DNA of 64,000 nucleotides from NCBI RefSeq assembly GCF_000308635.1, contig NZ_BAGD01000027.1, forward strand, positions 41,378 through 105,377. The letters are read 5' to 3'. Origin of the DNA: Nocardia otitidiscaviarum NBRC 14405 (lineage in GTDB: Bacteria; Actinomycetota; Actinomycetes; Mycobacteriales; Mycobacteriaceae). Position 1 is the first letter of the stretch, and the number at the start of each line of letters is the position of its first letter. Of the stretch, positions 16,993-25,622 are shown in pieces. A program made the position numbers and the translations under genes. The notes under the pieces were generated by a model that was given only the letters and a program-made list of their open reading frames with translations, was not told the DNA's origin and did not search any database.

Positions 16993-18381
16993 ATGACCGA
17001 TACCGCCGGGGCGGAAGACGATCCGCGCATCGCCGCACTGCGCGCCGCCGTGCGCAAGCACATGCCACAGGCGAAAGCCGATCTCGCCGAGCTGGTTTCG
17101 TTCAAGTCGGTGGCCGACCCCCGCCAGTTCCCGGCCGAGGAATGCCGAAAGGCCGCCCAATGGGTGGCCGACGCCTTCGTCGCCGAGGGGCTCACCGACG
17201 CCGGACTGCACACCACCCCCGACGGCACCGACACCGTGGTGGCCCGCCGCGCCGCACCCGCCGGGAAGCCGACCGTCATGCTGTACTCCCACTACGACGT
17301 ACAGCCGCCGCTGGACGACGCGGCCTGGCATACACCGGTGTGGCAGCTCACCGAACGGGACGGGCGCTGGTACGGGCGCGGGGCGGCGGACTGCAAGGGC
17401 AATATCGTCATGCACCTCACCGCCCTGCGGGCGCTACGGGAAGTTCTGGGGGACAAGGGTTTCCCAGTGGGCTTGACCTTGGTGTCGGAGGGCTCGGAGG
17501 AGCAGGGCACGGGCGGGCTGGAGCGATTCGTGCCGGAGCACGCGGACCTGCTGCGCAGCGACACCATCCTCATGTGCGACACCGGCAACTTCGCGGTCGG
17601 CGTGCCCACCTTCACCGAGACGCTGCGCGGCAACGTGAATGTCGTCGTCACTGTCGAAACCCTCGCCAGCCCCATGCATTCGGGCATGTTCGGCGGCGCC
17701 GCGCCGGACGCGCTGGCGGCGCTCATCCACCTGCTGGCGACCCTGCGGGACGAGCACGGCAACACCACCGTGGACGGACTGGCCAACGACCAGGTGTGGG
17801 ACGGGGTGCAGTATCCGCCGGAGCAGTTCCGGGCCGACGCCACCGTGCTGCCCGGGGTGGATCTGGTCGGCAGCGGGACGCCCGCCGATATGCTCTGGGC
17901 GCGTCCGGCGCTGACCGTGCTCGGCATCGACGCGCCCAAGGTGGTCGGGTCGTCGGCCGCCATCCAGTCCACCGCCGCCGCCCGGCTCAACCTGCGGATT
18001 CCACCCGGGACCGATCCGGGGCAGGCGCTGCGGCTGCTCGCCGCGCATCTGGAGCGGCACACCCCCTGGCATGCCAGGGTGACGGTCGAGACGGAAGGCG
18101 TCGGCGCGCCGTTCAGGTCGGCGGCCGGGGGATCGGCCCGCACCGCCATGGCGGCCGCGCTGGCCGCCGCCTACGGTCGTCCGGCCACCACGGAGGGGCA
18201 GGGCGGAGCCATTCCGCTGTGCAATGTCTTCGCCGACACCTACCCGGACGCCGAGATCATGCTGTTGGGGGTGGAGGAGCCCAAGTGCCTGATCCACGCG
18301 CCCAACGAGAGCGTGGATCCGACCGAGATCGAGCATATGGCGCTGGCGGAGGCGCTGTTCCTGGCCTCGTACGCGGATTAG
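16993..18381 (+). CDS. M20/M25/M40 family dipeptidase
   Basis: This 462-aa zinc-dependent peptidase has the metal-site motifs YSHYDVQP, GRGAADCKGN and SEGSEEQGTGG, the M20 dimerisation domain in the middle (about 200-350, with ASPMHSGMFGG), and a C-terminal HAPNES segment with a metal ligand. Such enzymes hydrolyse dipeptides or deacylate N-acyl amino acids in the cytoplasm; the substrate is unknown. CAGGAG precedes ATG 16993 at good spacing. It follows the degraded gad genes in the same direction and its stop overlaps the convergent MBL-fold gene by 4 bp. Confidence 0.88.
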   Translation: MTDTAGAEDDPRIAALRAAVRKHMPQAKADLAELVSFKSVADPRQFPAEECRKAAQWVADAFVAEGLTDAGLHTTPDGTDTVVARRAAPAGKPTVMLYSHYDVQPPLDDAAWHTPVWQLTERDGRWYGRGAADCKGNIVMHLTALRALREVLGDKGFPVGLTLVSEGSEEQGTGGLERFVPEHADLLRSDTILMCDTGNFAVGVPTFTETLRGNVNVVVTVETLASPMHSGMFGGAAPDALAALIHLLATLRDEHGNTTVDGLANDQVWDGVQYPPEQFRADATVLPGVDLVGSGTPADMLWARPALTVLGIDAPKVVGSSAAIQSTAAARLNLRIPPGTDPGQALRLLAAHLERHTPWHARVTVETEGVGAPFRSAAGGSARTAMAAALAAAYGRPATTEGQGGAIPLCNVFADTYPDAEIMLLGVEEPKCLIHAPNESVDPTEIEHMALAEALFLASYAD

Positions 18382-19022
18382 AACTCGGTGTGGTCCTCCG
18401 GCTCGATGACCCGGAAATCCGTTCCGGCGGGCGTCATTTCATTGAGTCGGCCGAAGTAGATGCCCTGCGCCGCGTCCGCGATGATCCCGTAGTGGATGGG
18501 GAACGCGGTGCGGGGGTTCACGGCCCGCAGGTAGTCGACGGCCTCGCTGATCTTCATCCACGGCGCGACGGCGGGCAGGGCGAGGACGCCCACGGGGACC
18601 GGCGGCACCCACAGCGAGTCGCCGGGGTGGACGAGTTCGGCCGGATCATCCGGGGTGCCGAGTTGGAAGACCGTATTGTCGATGACCGGAATCTCGGGGT
18701 GGATGACGGCGTGGCGGCCACCGCCGCCGGTTATTTGTACATTTCCAACTTTCAAGACATTTCCGGCATGCACGGCTTCCCACGGTTCCGCCCGCTGCTG
18801 CGCGGTCTGCGGATCGGAAAGCAATCGCGCCTTAGGATTGCCTTCGATAAGTTCGCTTATCCGATTCGGGTCGATATGGTCGGGATGCTGATGGGTCACG
18901 GCAATGGCGTCCAATCCGGTGATGCCCTCGAAACCGTGCGAGAAGTTGCCGGGATCGAACAGGATCTTCGTGCCGTGCAGTTCCACGAGAATGCAGGAGT
19001 GTCCGAAATGGGCTATGCGCAT
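18378..19022 (-). CDS. MBL-fold metal-dependent hydrolase (UlaG/YtnP-like short form)
   Basis: This 214-aa metallo-beta-lactamase-fold protein begins MRIAHFGHSCILVELHGTKI, then LFDPGNFSHG, and carries the metal motif THQHPDHIDP. Later ligands are near HAVIHPEIPVID and PIHYGIIADAAQG. The compact architecture is that of the UlaG-like subgroup, which hydrolyses lactones or phosphodiesters; no substrate can be assigned. ATG 19022 was chosen because the family starts with this hydrophobic strand. The longer in-frame region upstream runs through a palindromic repeat (19059-19155) and is not coding. The ribosome site is weak. Confidence 0.82.
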   Translation of the reverse strand: MRIAHFGHSCILVELHGTKILFDPGNFSHGFEGITGLDAIAVTHQHPDHIDPNRISELIEGNPKARLLSDPQTAQQRAEPWEAVHAGNVLKVGNVQITGGGGRHAVIHPEIPVIDNTVFQLGTPDDPAELVHPGDSLWVPPVPVGVLALPAVAPWMKISEAVDYLRAVNPRTAFPIHYGIIADAAQGIYFGRLNEMTPAGTDFRVIEPEDHTEF

Positions 19023-19058
19023 GCTGTATATACTGCCCCTCCGCTTCGCTCCGGGGCG

Positions 19059-19155
19059 GGTTCGCGGCGCTGGAAGTCTCGGTTCTTCCCTCCCTACGCT
19101 CCCCCGCTTCGCTCCTCCGCTCCGGTCAGTCCAGAACCGAGACGCGCCGCGAACC
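19059..19155. repeat. 97-bp palindromic interspersed repeat, copy 1
   Basis: The left arm is GGTTCGCGGCGC (19059-19070), a 5-nt TGGAA bulge, and GTCTCGGTTCT (19076-19086). The right arm is AGAACCGAGAC (19133-19143) followed by GCGCCGCGAACC (19144-19155). The arms are perfectly complementary (12 + 11 bp) and enclose a C/T-rich loop of about 46 nt. The same 97-bp structure occurs at 58836-58932, with a partial copy next to it. The element sits between the 5' ends of the MBL gene and purS. Confidence 0.85.
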
Positions 19156-19260
19156 GGCAGGTTGTGGTGAGCGGCACGATCGAGCAGACCCGGCGAGGTG
19201 TTCTCGAGCGGTGGCAATTACGCTGATCAGGTAAACCCCCACCAGCTTTAGGAGCAACAC

Positions 19261-19494
19261 GTGGCACGTGTCGTGGTCGAGGTGATGCCGAAGGCCGAGA
19301 TCCTGGATCCGCAGGGTCAGGCCATCGTCGGCGCGCTCGGGCGCCTGGGACACCCGGGCATCTCGGATGTGCGCCAGGGCAAGCGATTCGAACTCGATGT
19401 CGACGACAACGTCAGCGACGACGAGCTCGAGCGGATCGCCGAATCGCTGCTCGCCAACACCGTCATCGAGGACTGGAAGGTCGTCCGGCTGTGA
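19261..19494 (+). CDS. purS: phosphoribosylformylglycinamidine synthase subunit PurS
   Basis: This 77-aa subunit bridges PurL and PurQ in the three-part FGAM synthase of Gram-positive bacteria. It reads [20 protein letters not shown], then [20 protein letters not shown] and KRFELDVDD, the full PurS fold, and ends [16 protein letters not shown] site precedes GTG 19261. It overlaps purQ by 4 nt (GTGA), so the two subunits are translationally coupled. The catalytic PurL is encoded 12.7 kb away. Confidence 0.93.
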   Translation: MARVVVEVMPKAEILDPQGQAIVGALGRLGHPGISDVRQGKRFELDVDDNVSDDELERIAESLLANTVIEDWKVVRL

Positions 19495-20168
19495 GCGCGC
19501 GCATCGGTGTCATCACCTTTCCGGGCACGCTCGACGATGTCGACGCCGCCCGCGCGGTGAAAATTGCCGGTGCCGAGGCCGTCAGCCTGTGGCACGCCGA
19601 CGCCGACCTGAAGGGTGTCGACGCGGTCATCGTGCCCGGTGGTTTCTCCTACGGTGACTACCTGCGCTGCGGCGCCATCGCCCGCTTCGCGCCCGTCATG
19701 GACGAAGTGGTGCGGGCCGCCGGCCAGGGCATGCCGGTGCTGGGCATCTGCAACGGCTTCCAGGTGCTGTGCGAGGCCGGGCTGCTGCCGGGCGCGCTCA
19801 CCCGCAACGAGGGGCTGCACTTCATCTGCCGCGACCAGTGGTTGCAGGTGGAGACCGCCGATACGGCGTGGACCTCCCGCTACGAACCCGGTGCCCAGAT
19901 CCTCATCCCGCTCAAGTCCGGTGAGGGCCGCTACCAGGCGTCCGAGGCCGTCCTCGACGAGCTCGAGGGGGAGGGCCGCGTGGTCTTCCGCTACGCGGGC
20001 GACAACCCGAACGGTTCCCAGCGCGGCATCGCCGGTATCGCCTCGGCCAACGGCCGGGTCGTCGGCCTCATGCCGCATCCGGAGCACGCCACCGAGGCGC
20101 TCACCGGCCCCAGCGACGACGGGCTCGGCATGTTCCTGTCGGTGCTGGACACCCTGGTCTCGGCGTAG
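19491..20168 (+). CDS. purQ: phosphoribosylformylglycinamidine synthase subunit PurQ
   Basis: This 225-aa class I glutamine amidotransferase supplies ammonia to PurL in the fourth purine step. The nucleophile Cys is in [11 protein letters not shown], and the His and Glu of the triad are in MPHPEHATE. The N-terminus ([20 protein letters not shown]) and the [15 protein letters not shown] loop are typical. GTG 19491 overlaps the purS stop. The stop abuts the convergent binding-protein gene with no gap, so terminators must lie within coding DNA. Confidence 0.95.
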   Translation: MSARIGVITFPGTLDDVDAARAVKIAGAEAVSLWHADADLKGVDAVIVPGGFSYGDYLRCGAIARFAPVMDEVVRAAGQGMPVLGICNGFQVLCEAGLLPGALTRNEGLHFICRDQWLQVETADTAWTSRYEPGAQILIPLKSGEGRYQASEAVLDELEGEGRVVFRYAGDNPNGSQRGIAGIASANGRVVGLMPHPEHATEALTGPSDDGLGMFLSVLDTLVSA

Positions 20169-21248
20169 TCAGCAGATGCGGTCCAGGATGTCGAAATCGA
20201 CGCCGTCGACCGCCGCGATATAGCCGGGCAGCACCACCTGCTGTCCTGCGAATCGCCTTTCCCCCGAAGGGGTTTCGAGCACGCGGTCGTCCTGTACGGC
20301 CGCGTGCACGCGTTTCACGTCCAGTGATCCCGCCGCGTCCGCCATGGCCGCCAAGGTGTGAATCGCCTCGTACTCGGTATTACTGAAATTAGTGAGGGCG
20401 GGCGCGAATTGACCGTGCAGCCGTCTGTACCGGGCCAGCCGGTCGGAGTCCGCGCCCGCGTTCATGAAAAAGCTCGACGGCACATACAGATTCCGGTTGG
20501 CCGGTGCGCCCCCGGTGAGCAGCACGTTCTGATCCACCGCCGGGCTCACCCGCAGCTGCCGCTCGGCCCGCCCCACCCGGGTGAACTGGCGGTTGAACCG
20601 CGCCACATCGGCCCCGACCAGCAGCACGATCACGCCGTCCGCGCGATCCAGACGCGGATCGGCCAGGAACTCGGTGAAATCCTCGGTGCCCAGCGGCACG
20701 AACATCTCCAGCGGCAGCGGCGGCTCCCGCCCGGTCCCGGACAGTTCGGCGCGCACCACCTCGGCGGTCCGCCGCGGCCACACGTAGTCGTTGCCGATGA
20801 TCGCCCAGCGGCGCGCTCCCAGTTCACGGCGCAGCCAGCGCAGGGCGGGCAGGATCTGGCGGCTCGGATCCGATCCGACCAGAAAGAGCCCCGGTGGGGC
20901 CTGATCCAGGCCCTCGTTGTCGGTGGCGAACAGGTACGGCACCCGCCCCGCCGTCACCCGGGCCACCGCCCGCCGCACCGCCGAGGTGTGCCAGCCGGTG
21001 ACGGCGTGCACCATGCCGGTGGCCAGCAGCGCCTCCACCTCCCGCGCCACCTCCTCGGGATCGCGGCCCCCGTCGATGTGTGTCGTGCGCAATTCCCGCC
21101 CGAGAATTCCAGTGCCACTGTTGATTTCTTCGGCGGCCAGAGAAATGGCGGCCTCACAGGACGGTGCGAAGATACCGCCGGGCCCCTGGAGCGGGACTAT
21201 GTTGAGGATCTCGATACTGTGATCGAGATTCTCCGGCGGCGGTACCAT
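20169..21248 (-). CDS. type I periplasmic-binding-protein-fold sensor, AmiC/urea-binding-like, no signal peptide
   Basis: This 359-aa protein has the ABC-transporter substrate-binding fold (Peripla_BP_6 type): ILNIVPLQGPGGIFAPSCEA, AAEEINSGTGILGRELR, GWHTSAVRRAV in the first lobe and a GNDYVWPRRT hinge. The order of motifs recalls the amide- and urea-binding proteins AmiC and UrtA. There is no signal peptide or lipobox, and no permease or ATPase gene is nearby, so it is probably a cytoplasmic ligand sensor as AmiC is, rather than a transport protein. It is divergent from a MarR gene across 45 bp, so the two may act together. The ligand is unknown. Confidence 0.7.
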   Translation of the reverse strand: MVPPPENLDHSIEILNIVPLQGPGGIFAPSCEAAISLAAEEINSGTGILGRELRTTHIDGGRDPEEVAREVEALLATGMVHAVTGWHTSAVRRAVARVTAGRVPYLFATDNEGLDQAPPGLFLVGSDPSRQILPALRWLRRELGARRWAIIGNDYVWPRRTAEVVRAELSGTGREPPLPLEMFVPLGTEDFTEFLADPRLDRADGVIVLLVGADVARFNRQFTRVGRAERQLRVSPAVDQNVLLTGGAPANRNLYVPSSFFMNAGADSDRLARYRRLHGQFAPALTNFSNTEYEAIHTLAAMADAAGSLDVKRVHAAVQDDRVLETPSGERRFAGQQVVLPGYIAAVDGVDFDILDRIC

Positions 21249-21293
21249 CGGTTACTCTGCTTCTCGTTGAGCGGAAATTGATGGGCGGACAAT

Positions 21294-21731
21294 ATGGCGA
21301 CAATTGTAAGCAGCATTAACACGCTGCATGGAGCCCTGCGGGCCGCGGAACGCAGTTGGCTGCGTCACCTCGAGGAGGCGCTCGCCGCCCGTCGGCTCTC
21401 CCCGGATCAGTGGTCCATGCTGTCCAATCTATCCGCCGACACCGGTATCACCATGAGTGAGCTCGCCACCCGCGCCCAGCTCGCTCCCTCCTCCGCCACC
21501 CGGCACGCCGATTGTCTGGCCGAACGCGGACTCATCTTCCGCATCGCCGCCGCCGACGACCGCCGCCGCATCCTCATCGGCCTCAGCCGCCGCGGCGTCG
21601 ATCTGGTGGGGGAGGTGCGCGCCGAGGAACAGCGCGCCGAAGCCGAACTCCGCCGCCGCCTCGGCGGGACGAACTATCAGGAGCTGCTGCGCCTGCTGGA
21701 GCAGGTCACGGAGACCCCGCTACCCGACTGA
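21294..21731 (+). CDS. MarR family transcriptional regulator
   Basis: This 145-aa winged-helix regulator has recognition-helix region TMSELATRAQLAPSSATRHA, the wing with AAADDRRRILIGLSRRG (the conserved D-R-R of MarR wings), and N- and C-terminal helices for dimerisation (RRLGGTNYQELLRLLEQV). ATG 21294 lies 45 bp from the start of the divergent binding-protein gene, so both promoters must overlap; the regulator probably controls that gene and itself. The short gap is AT-richer than average. Ligand and regulon are unknown. Confidence 0.85.
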   Translation: MATIVSSINTLHGALRAAERSWLRHLEEALAARRLSPDQWSMLSNLSADTGITMSELATRAQLAPSSATRHADCLAERGLIFRIAAADDRRRILIGLSRRGVDLVGEVRAEEQRAEAELRRRLGGTNYQELLRLLEQVTETPLPD

Positions 21732-21885
21732 CCGCGCTCGCGGCTGACGTTCGTGCCCACGGCGGGTACCGGCCGGTCCGGGCGCATCCGATGGGTCTGG
21801 AGACCGGCTGCCATGTCCCGGCCGGTCGTATCCCCGCTCGTATGCCGGGCGGCGGATGCGAAGCGCCAGTGCTTAGGATCGGCTC

Positions 21886-23205
21886 ATGCCCGTTTCCGTG
21901 ACCGCTGCCACCGCCGCCGGACTGTGCGAATTCATCGACGCCTCGCCGTCCCCGTTCCACGTATGCCGCACGGTCGCGGCGGAACTCGACGATCACGGCT
22001 TCACGAGACTGTCGGAATCCGCGCCCTGGCCGTCCAGCAGCGCGGGGCGCTACTACGTGGTGCGCGGCGGTTCGCTGGTGGCGTGGGCCGATGGCGGGCC
22101 GGGTGCGCCGTCCGGATTCCGGGGCGGGCAGGCCGCGCCGTTCCGGGTGATCGGGGCGCATACCGACAGCCCCAACCTGCGGGTGAAGCAGCATCCGGAC
22201 CTGGCGTCCGCCGGATGGCAGCTGGTCGGGCTGGAGCCCTACGGCGGGGCCTGGCTCAACTCGTGGCTCGATCGCGACCTCGGCATCTCCGGTCGCCTGT
22301 CGGTGCGTGACGGAAACGTGGTGCGCGAGCGGCTGATTCGCATCGACGAACCGATCCTGCGGGTGCCACAGCTGGCCATCCACCTGTCCGAGGACCGGAG
22401 CGGGGTGAAACTCGACCCGCAGCGGCACGTCAATGCCGTCTGGGGCGTCGGTGTCGAACCACGCTCGTTCCTGGCCTTCGTCGCCGAACGCTCCGGCATC
22501 GACCCGGAGGCGGTGCTCGGCTGGGAACTCATGACCCACGACCTGGTGCCCGCCAAACTGATCGGCCGCGACCTGGACCTGGTCAGCGCGCCGCGCCTGG
22601 ACAACCAGGGCACCTGCTACGCGGGTCTGCGCGCCTTCCTCGCCGCCATCGCCGAACCCGGCGCGGCCGTTCCGGTGCTGGCCATGTTCGACCACGAGGA
22701 GGTCGGCAGCCAATCCGATCGCGGCGCCCAGTCCTCGCTGCTGCCCACGGTGCTCGAGCGCATCGTCCTGAGCCGCGGCGGTGGCCGGGCCGAATACCTC
22801 GCCGCCCTGGCCGGTTCCGTCTGCGCCTCCGGCGACATGGCCCACGCCACCCACCCCAATTACCCGGACCGCCACGAGCCCATGCACCGCATCGAGGTCA
22901 ACGGCGGCCCCGTCCTCAAGGTCAACCAGAACCTCCGCTACGCCACCGACGCCACCGGCGCGGGAGCCTTCGCCCTGGCCTGCTCCCAAGCCGACGTCCC
23001 CCTGCAACGCTACGTCCACCGCGCCGACCTCCCCTGCGGCTCCACCATCGGCCCCTTCACCGCCGCCCGCACCGGCATGCCCACCGTCGACGTGGGCGCG
23101 GCCCAACTGGCCATGCACTCGGCCCGGGAGATGATGGGCGCGGCGGACGTCCCCGCCTACGCGGCGGCGCTGGCGGCCTTCCTCACCCCGGAGATCGGGC
23201 GCTGA
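21886..23205 (+). CDS. M18 family aminopeptidase
   Basis: This 439-aa zinc aminopeptidase of the aspartyl/PepC type has [20 protein letters not shown], holding a metal His and Asp, then [20 protein letters not shown] with the catalytic Glu pair, and [16 protein letters not shown] with the C-terminal ligands. The substrate-binding end has [20 protein letters not shown]. It removes N-terminal residues, usually acidic, from peptides in the cytoplasm. TAGGAT (21874-21879) is 6 nt before the ATG, predicting a leaderless mRNA. M. tuberculosis has an M18 gene (Rv0800, annotated pepC) in the comparable stretch. Confidence 0.9.
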   Translation: MPVSVTAATAAGLCEFIDASPSPFHVCRTVAAELDDHGFTRLSESAPWPSSSAGRYYVVRGGSLVAWADGGPGAPSGFRGGQAAPFRVIGAHTDSPNLRVKQHPDLASAGWQLVGLEPYGGAWLNSWLDRDLGISGRLSVRDGNVVRERLIRIDEPILRVPQLAIHLSEDRSGVKLDPQRHVNAVWGVGVEPRSFLAFVAERSGIDPEAVLGWELMTHDLVPAKLIGRDLDLVSAPRLDNQGTCYAGLRAFLAAIAEPGAAVPVLAMFDHEEVGSQSDRGAQSSLLPTVLERIVLSRGGGRAEYLAALAGSVCASGDMAHATHPNYPDRHEPMHRIEVNGGPVLKVNQNLRYATDATGAGAFALACSQADVPLQRYVHRADLPCGSTIGPFTAARTGMPTVDVGAAQLAMHSAREMMGAADVPAYAAALAAFLTPEIGR

Positions 23206-23231
23206 TTTCTGTGATGGCGAAAGTCGATGCT

Positions 23232-23248
23232 TGCTATCATTGATGGCA
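23232..23248 (+). promoter_or_regulatory. operator-like palindrome over the toxin-antitoxin promoter
   Basis: TGCTATCA-T-TGATGGCA is a 17-bp palindrome with one mismatch. TATCAT inside it (23235-23240) fits a -10 box, so antitoxin binding would block the promoter. It lies 22 bp before the antitoxin start. Inferred from position and symmetry. Confidence 0.5.
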
Positions 23249-23269
23249 ACATTGGAGGGGTGGTGTCAT

Positions 23270-23524
23270 ATGAAGAACGTGACGATCCGTAATCTCAGCG
23301 ACGAGGTGCACCGCGCGATTCGCCAACGCGCGGCCACCCACGGTCGCAGCGTCGAGGCGGAGATGCGTGCCATTCTCGCCGAGGCCGTGCAACCACCCGA
23401 GCGGATCAAGCTCGGTTCACTACTAGCGGGCGGCATCAGTGAAGAGAACAAACTGACCGACGAGGAACGCGAAATCTACTTCGGCCGCGACCGAACCCCG
23501 GCCGAGCCCATGGAGTTCGAGTGA
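23270..23524 (+). CDS. FitA/VapB-type ribbon-helix-helix antitoxin
   Basis: This 84-aa protein opens MKNVTIRNLSDEVHRAIRQR, the Arc/MetJ ribbon-helix-helix DNA-binding pattern found in FitA antitoxins, followed by AATHGRSVEAEMRAILAEAV. The C-terminal half (LLAGGISEENKLTDEEREIY) is acidic and should wrap the toxin's active site. GGAGGGG stands 9 nt before ATG 23270. The stop overlaps the toxin start (GTGA), the usual coupling that keeps antitoxin in excess. It probably represses its own promoter through the upstream palindrome. Confidence 0.88.
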   Translation: MKNVTIRNLSDEVHRAIRQRAATHGRSVEAEMRAILAEAVQPPERIKLGSLLAGGISEENKLTDEEREIYFGRDRTPAEPMEFE

Positions 23525-23937
23525 TCATCCTGGACACCAACGTCATCAGCGAGACCTCGACCAAGGCCCCCAATCCGCAGGTAATGGCATGGCTCGACGC
23601 CCAGAACGCCGAAACCCTCTTCTTGGCGGCGGTGACCGTGGGTGAACTCCGGTACGGCATCGCCGTCATGCCCGCCGGCCGCCGCCGCGACGAGTACACC
23701 GATTGGCTCGAAAACCTCACCATTCCTTCGTTTTCCGGCCGCATACTGCCCTACGATCTCGCCGCTACCGCCCAATACGCGCATCTCATGTCCACCGCCC
23801 GTGCCGCCGGACTGGCAATCTCGCCCCCAGACGGCATGATCGCGGCTACCGCGTCCGCCGCAGGCTTCGCCGTCGCCACCCGCGACACCGCACCGTTCGA
23901 AGCCGCCGGAGTGCCGGTCATCAATCCATGGCGATAG
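23521..23937 (+). CDS. FitB/VapC-type PIN-domain toxin
   Basis: This 138-aa PIN nuclease begins MIILDTNVISE with the first catalytic Asp. Other acidic residues are in AVTVGELRYGIAV (Glu), SPPDGMIAATA (Asp) and VATRDTAPF (Asp), giving the four-carboxylate metal site. PIN toxins cleave RNA (tRNA or rRNA) when freed from antitoxin. GTG 23521 overlaps the antitoxin stop by 4 nt. All catalytic positions are present, so the toxin should be active. The target RNA is not predictable from sequence. Confidence 0.9.
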   Translation: MIILDTNVISETSTKAPNPQVMAWLDAQNAETLFLAAVTVGELRYGIAVMPAGRRRDEYTDWLENLTIPSFSGRILPYDLAATAQYAHLMSTARAAGLAISPPDGMIAATASAAGFAVATRDTAPFEAAGVPVINPWR

Positions 23938-23941
23938 CTCG

Positions 23942-24037
23942 CTAGGCGCGGACGCCGACCTTGCGGCTGAGCTCGCGCACCTCGGTACGCATGCCCGTGG
24001 GCGGCTTCTTCGACAGCTCGCTCAGCATCTCGGGCAT
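23942..24037 (-). pseudogene. possible 31-aa gene remnant
   Basis: A short frame reads MPEMLSELSKKPPTGMRTEV then RELSRKVGVRA and a stop. Its Lys/Arg/Glu composition looks like the C-terminal end of a real protein, but no ribosome site precedes the ATG and nothing recognisable lies upstream on that strand. It fills the gap between the toxin gene and the XRE gene. It may be the tail of a deleted gene or chance. Confidence 0.25.
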
Positions 24038-24064
24038 AGCCGTTGTAGCGGATCGGGCCACGCG

Positions 24065-25246
24065 CTAGAGGGTTACTCCCAGCCAGCGGGCGAATGCGCC
24101 TGTGCTGTCCGATTTTCGGCGTTCCGCCGACGCGATGGCGAACAGAGACTCTCGGACATTCGGGTGGAGCTTGGTCTGCTGTGGGGCGATGCGGCGGGCC
24201 ATGGTGAGCGAGTGCAGTGCCTTGTCCGGCTGACCGGCGAGGATCCAGGCGCGGGCATTGTCCTGCCAGTGGTGTCCGGCACGGGTGGCGGAGATATCGG
24301 TGGGAAGTCGTAGGGCGGCACCCTCGCGAGCTGCTTTGCCGGGATCCCCGGCTTCAAGTTCGACAGCACAGGCATGGATTTCGACGTTGCCGGGTCCGAA
24401 TTCCGTGGTGTACAAGTCGCTCTCGCGTTGCATCGGTCGAGCAAGGCCGCGGGCCTCGGCGACGAACTGCTGAGCCAGGTCGAGATTGCGGTCGCGTCCG
24501 GCCACGATCGCGCCTCGCAGCAGCCCATAGCCGCGCAGCACTCGCTCGGCCTCGCTCTCACCTGCCGCGAGCCCGATACCTCTTTCCACCAACGACATAG
24601 CGACCTCGGTCGAGCCGTGCGTCATGAGCAGGCGGGCGCGCTTCATCAGGCTGCGTACCGTCAGCAGCGGGTCGTCGATATGCGTGGCGGTCGAATCGAG
24701 GCGGTCCAGGATCAGCGCGGTCAGCGCGCTGTGGCCGAGGCGGGTGCAAGCTCCCTCCGCCGCGATCCACGCCGAGCACAGCATGCGATATGCCTGATCG
24801 CGTTCGTCGTCGGTACGGGCGGTGTGGGCGGCCCCGCAGAGTTGGCGGATCAGACCGGGCAGCTCCGCAAGAGCCTTGCGTGTCTTGTCATTCCGAAGAG
24901 CGATCTCGATCGTGGTGAGGCGAGCCCGCAGTTCGGGCAGCGGCGCTGGCTCCGCCTGCCGGACGAACGCCCCCTCGGCGAGGATGGCGCGCAGATCCGC
25001 CAGACCATCGAGCGGCCCATCCTCTTCCAAGGTGTCGTAGTACGGGGTACCCATCAGGTGTTCGGGCTCGACACCGAGGACCAGAGCAGCCTTCGCGATG
25101 TAACCGGGCGAGGCGGGCTCACGGCCCTGTTCGACCGCCCTGACCATGCCCTTGCTGTAGCCGATGCGGTTCGCGAACGCCTCCTGCGTCAAACCGGCGA
25201 CCTTGCGCTCCGCCGCGATACGACTGCCGATGCCGTTGGTGGTCAT
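24065..25246 (-). CDS. XRE-family helix-turn-helix regulator with TPR-like C-terminal domain
   Basis: This 393-aa protein has an N-terminal HTH_XRE domain (about residues 8-65: RIAAERKVAGLTQEAFANRI, then GYSKGMVRAVEQGREPAS) and a long all-helical region with TPR-like repeats to the end. This architecture is common in actinobacteria among regulators paired with DUF397-type or other small proteins. Here it is divergent from three overlapping small genes (25458-26013), which are its likely targets or partners. The 211-bp intergenic region has no clear operator. What signal the TPR region receives is unknown. Confidence 0.85.
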   Translation of the reverse strand: MTTNGIGSRIAAERKVAGLTQEAFANRIGYSKGMVRAVEQGREPASPGYIAKAALVLGVEPEHLMGTPYYDTLEEDGPLDGLADLRAILAEGAFVRQAEPAPLPELRARLTTIEIALRNDKTRKALAELPGLIRQLCGAAHTARTDDERDQAYRMLCSAWIAAEGACTRLGHSALTALILDRLDSTATHIDDPLLTVRSLMKRARLLMTHGSTEVAMSLVERGIGLAAGESEAERVLRGYGLLRGAIVAGRDRNLDLAQQFVAEARGLARPMQRESDLYTTEFGPGNVEIHACAVELEAGDPGKAAREGAALRLPTDISATRAGHHWQDNARAWILAGQPDKALHSLTMARRIAPQQTKLHPNVRESLFAIASAERRKSDSTGAFARWLGVTL

Positions 25247-25457
25247 GCCGAGAACCTCGCTCCGAGTGGGCGGGTACAGGTACGCCTACGAGCGTATCCG
25301 GAATCGGCGGCGCGCGGTGGGGCAAGTTGCTGGCACTTTTCTGGTACTTCGGCTGGTAGCGGGCGTGTGAGGCTGCTTGTGGCCCCGATCCCGGGATGGT
25401 CTCGACGCCTCGGCGCAGGGTGCCTCCACATCATCGATTGCATCGGAGGGAAGCGGA

Positions 25458-25622
25458 ATGGACATTCTCGCCATCGTTCTCATCGTTGCGGGCGTGCTAG
25501 CGGCCCTCACCACGCACGAGCACCGGCCGCCGCGCCACCGGTACGGGCGGTCTGTCGCCGATCTTCAGGCGCGGTTGGCGGCCGAGTCCGCGGGCACCTT
25601 TGTTCCGCTGCGGGGGTGGTGA
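25458..25622 (+). CDS. small single-pass membrane protein
   Basis: This 54-aa protein starts MDILAIVLIVAGVLAALTTH, one membrane helix at the very N-terminus, followed by a basic, Pro/His-rich stretch (EHRPPRHRYGRS) and a short helix (VADLQARLAAESAG). GGAGGGAAG precedes ATG 25458. It is the first of three genes whose stops and starts overlap by 4 nt, so they form one translational unit divergent from the XRE regulator. No family was recognised. Confidence 0.6.
   Translation: MDILAIVLIVAGVLAALTTHEHRPPRHRYGRSVADLQARLAAESAGTFVPLRGW

Noticed and set aside
19023..19217. N-terminal extension of the MBL-fold protein
   Set aside because: The extension reads through the palindromic repeat and is not conserved-looking; the family start is at 19022.
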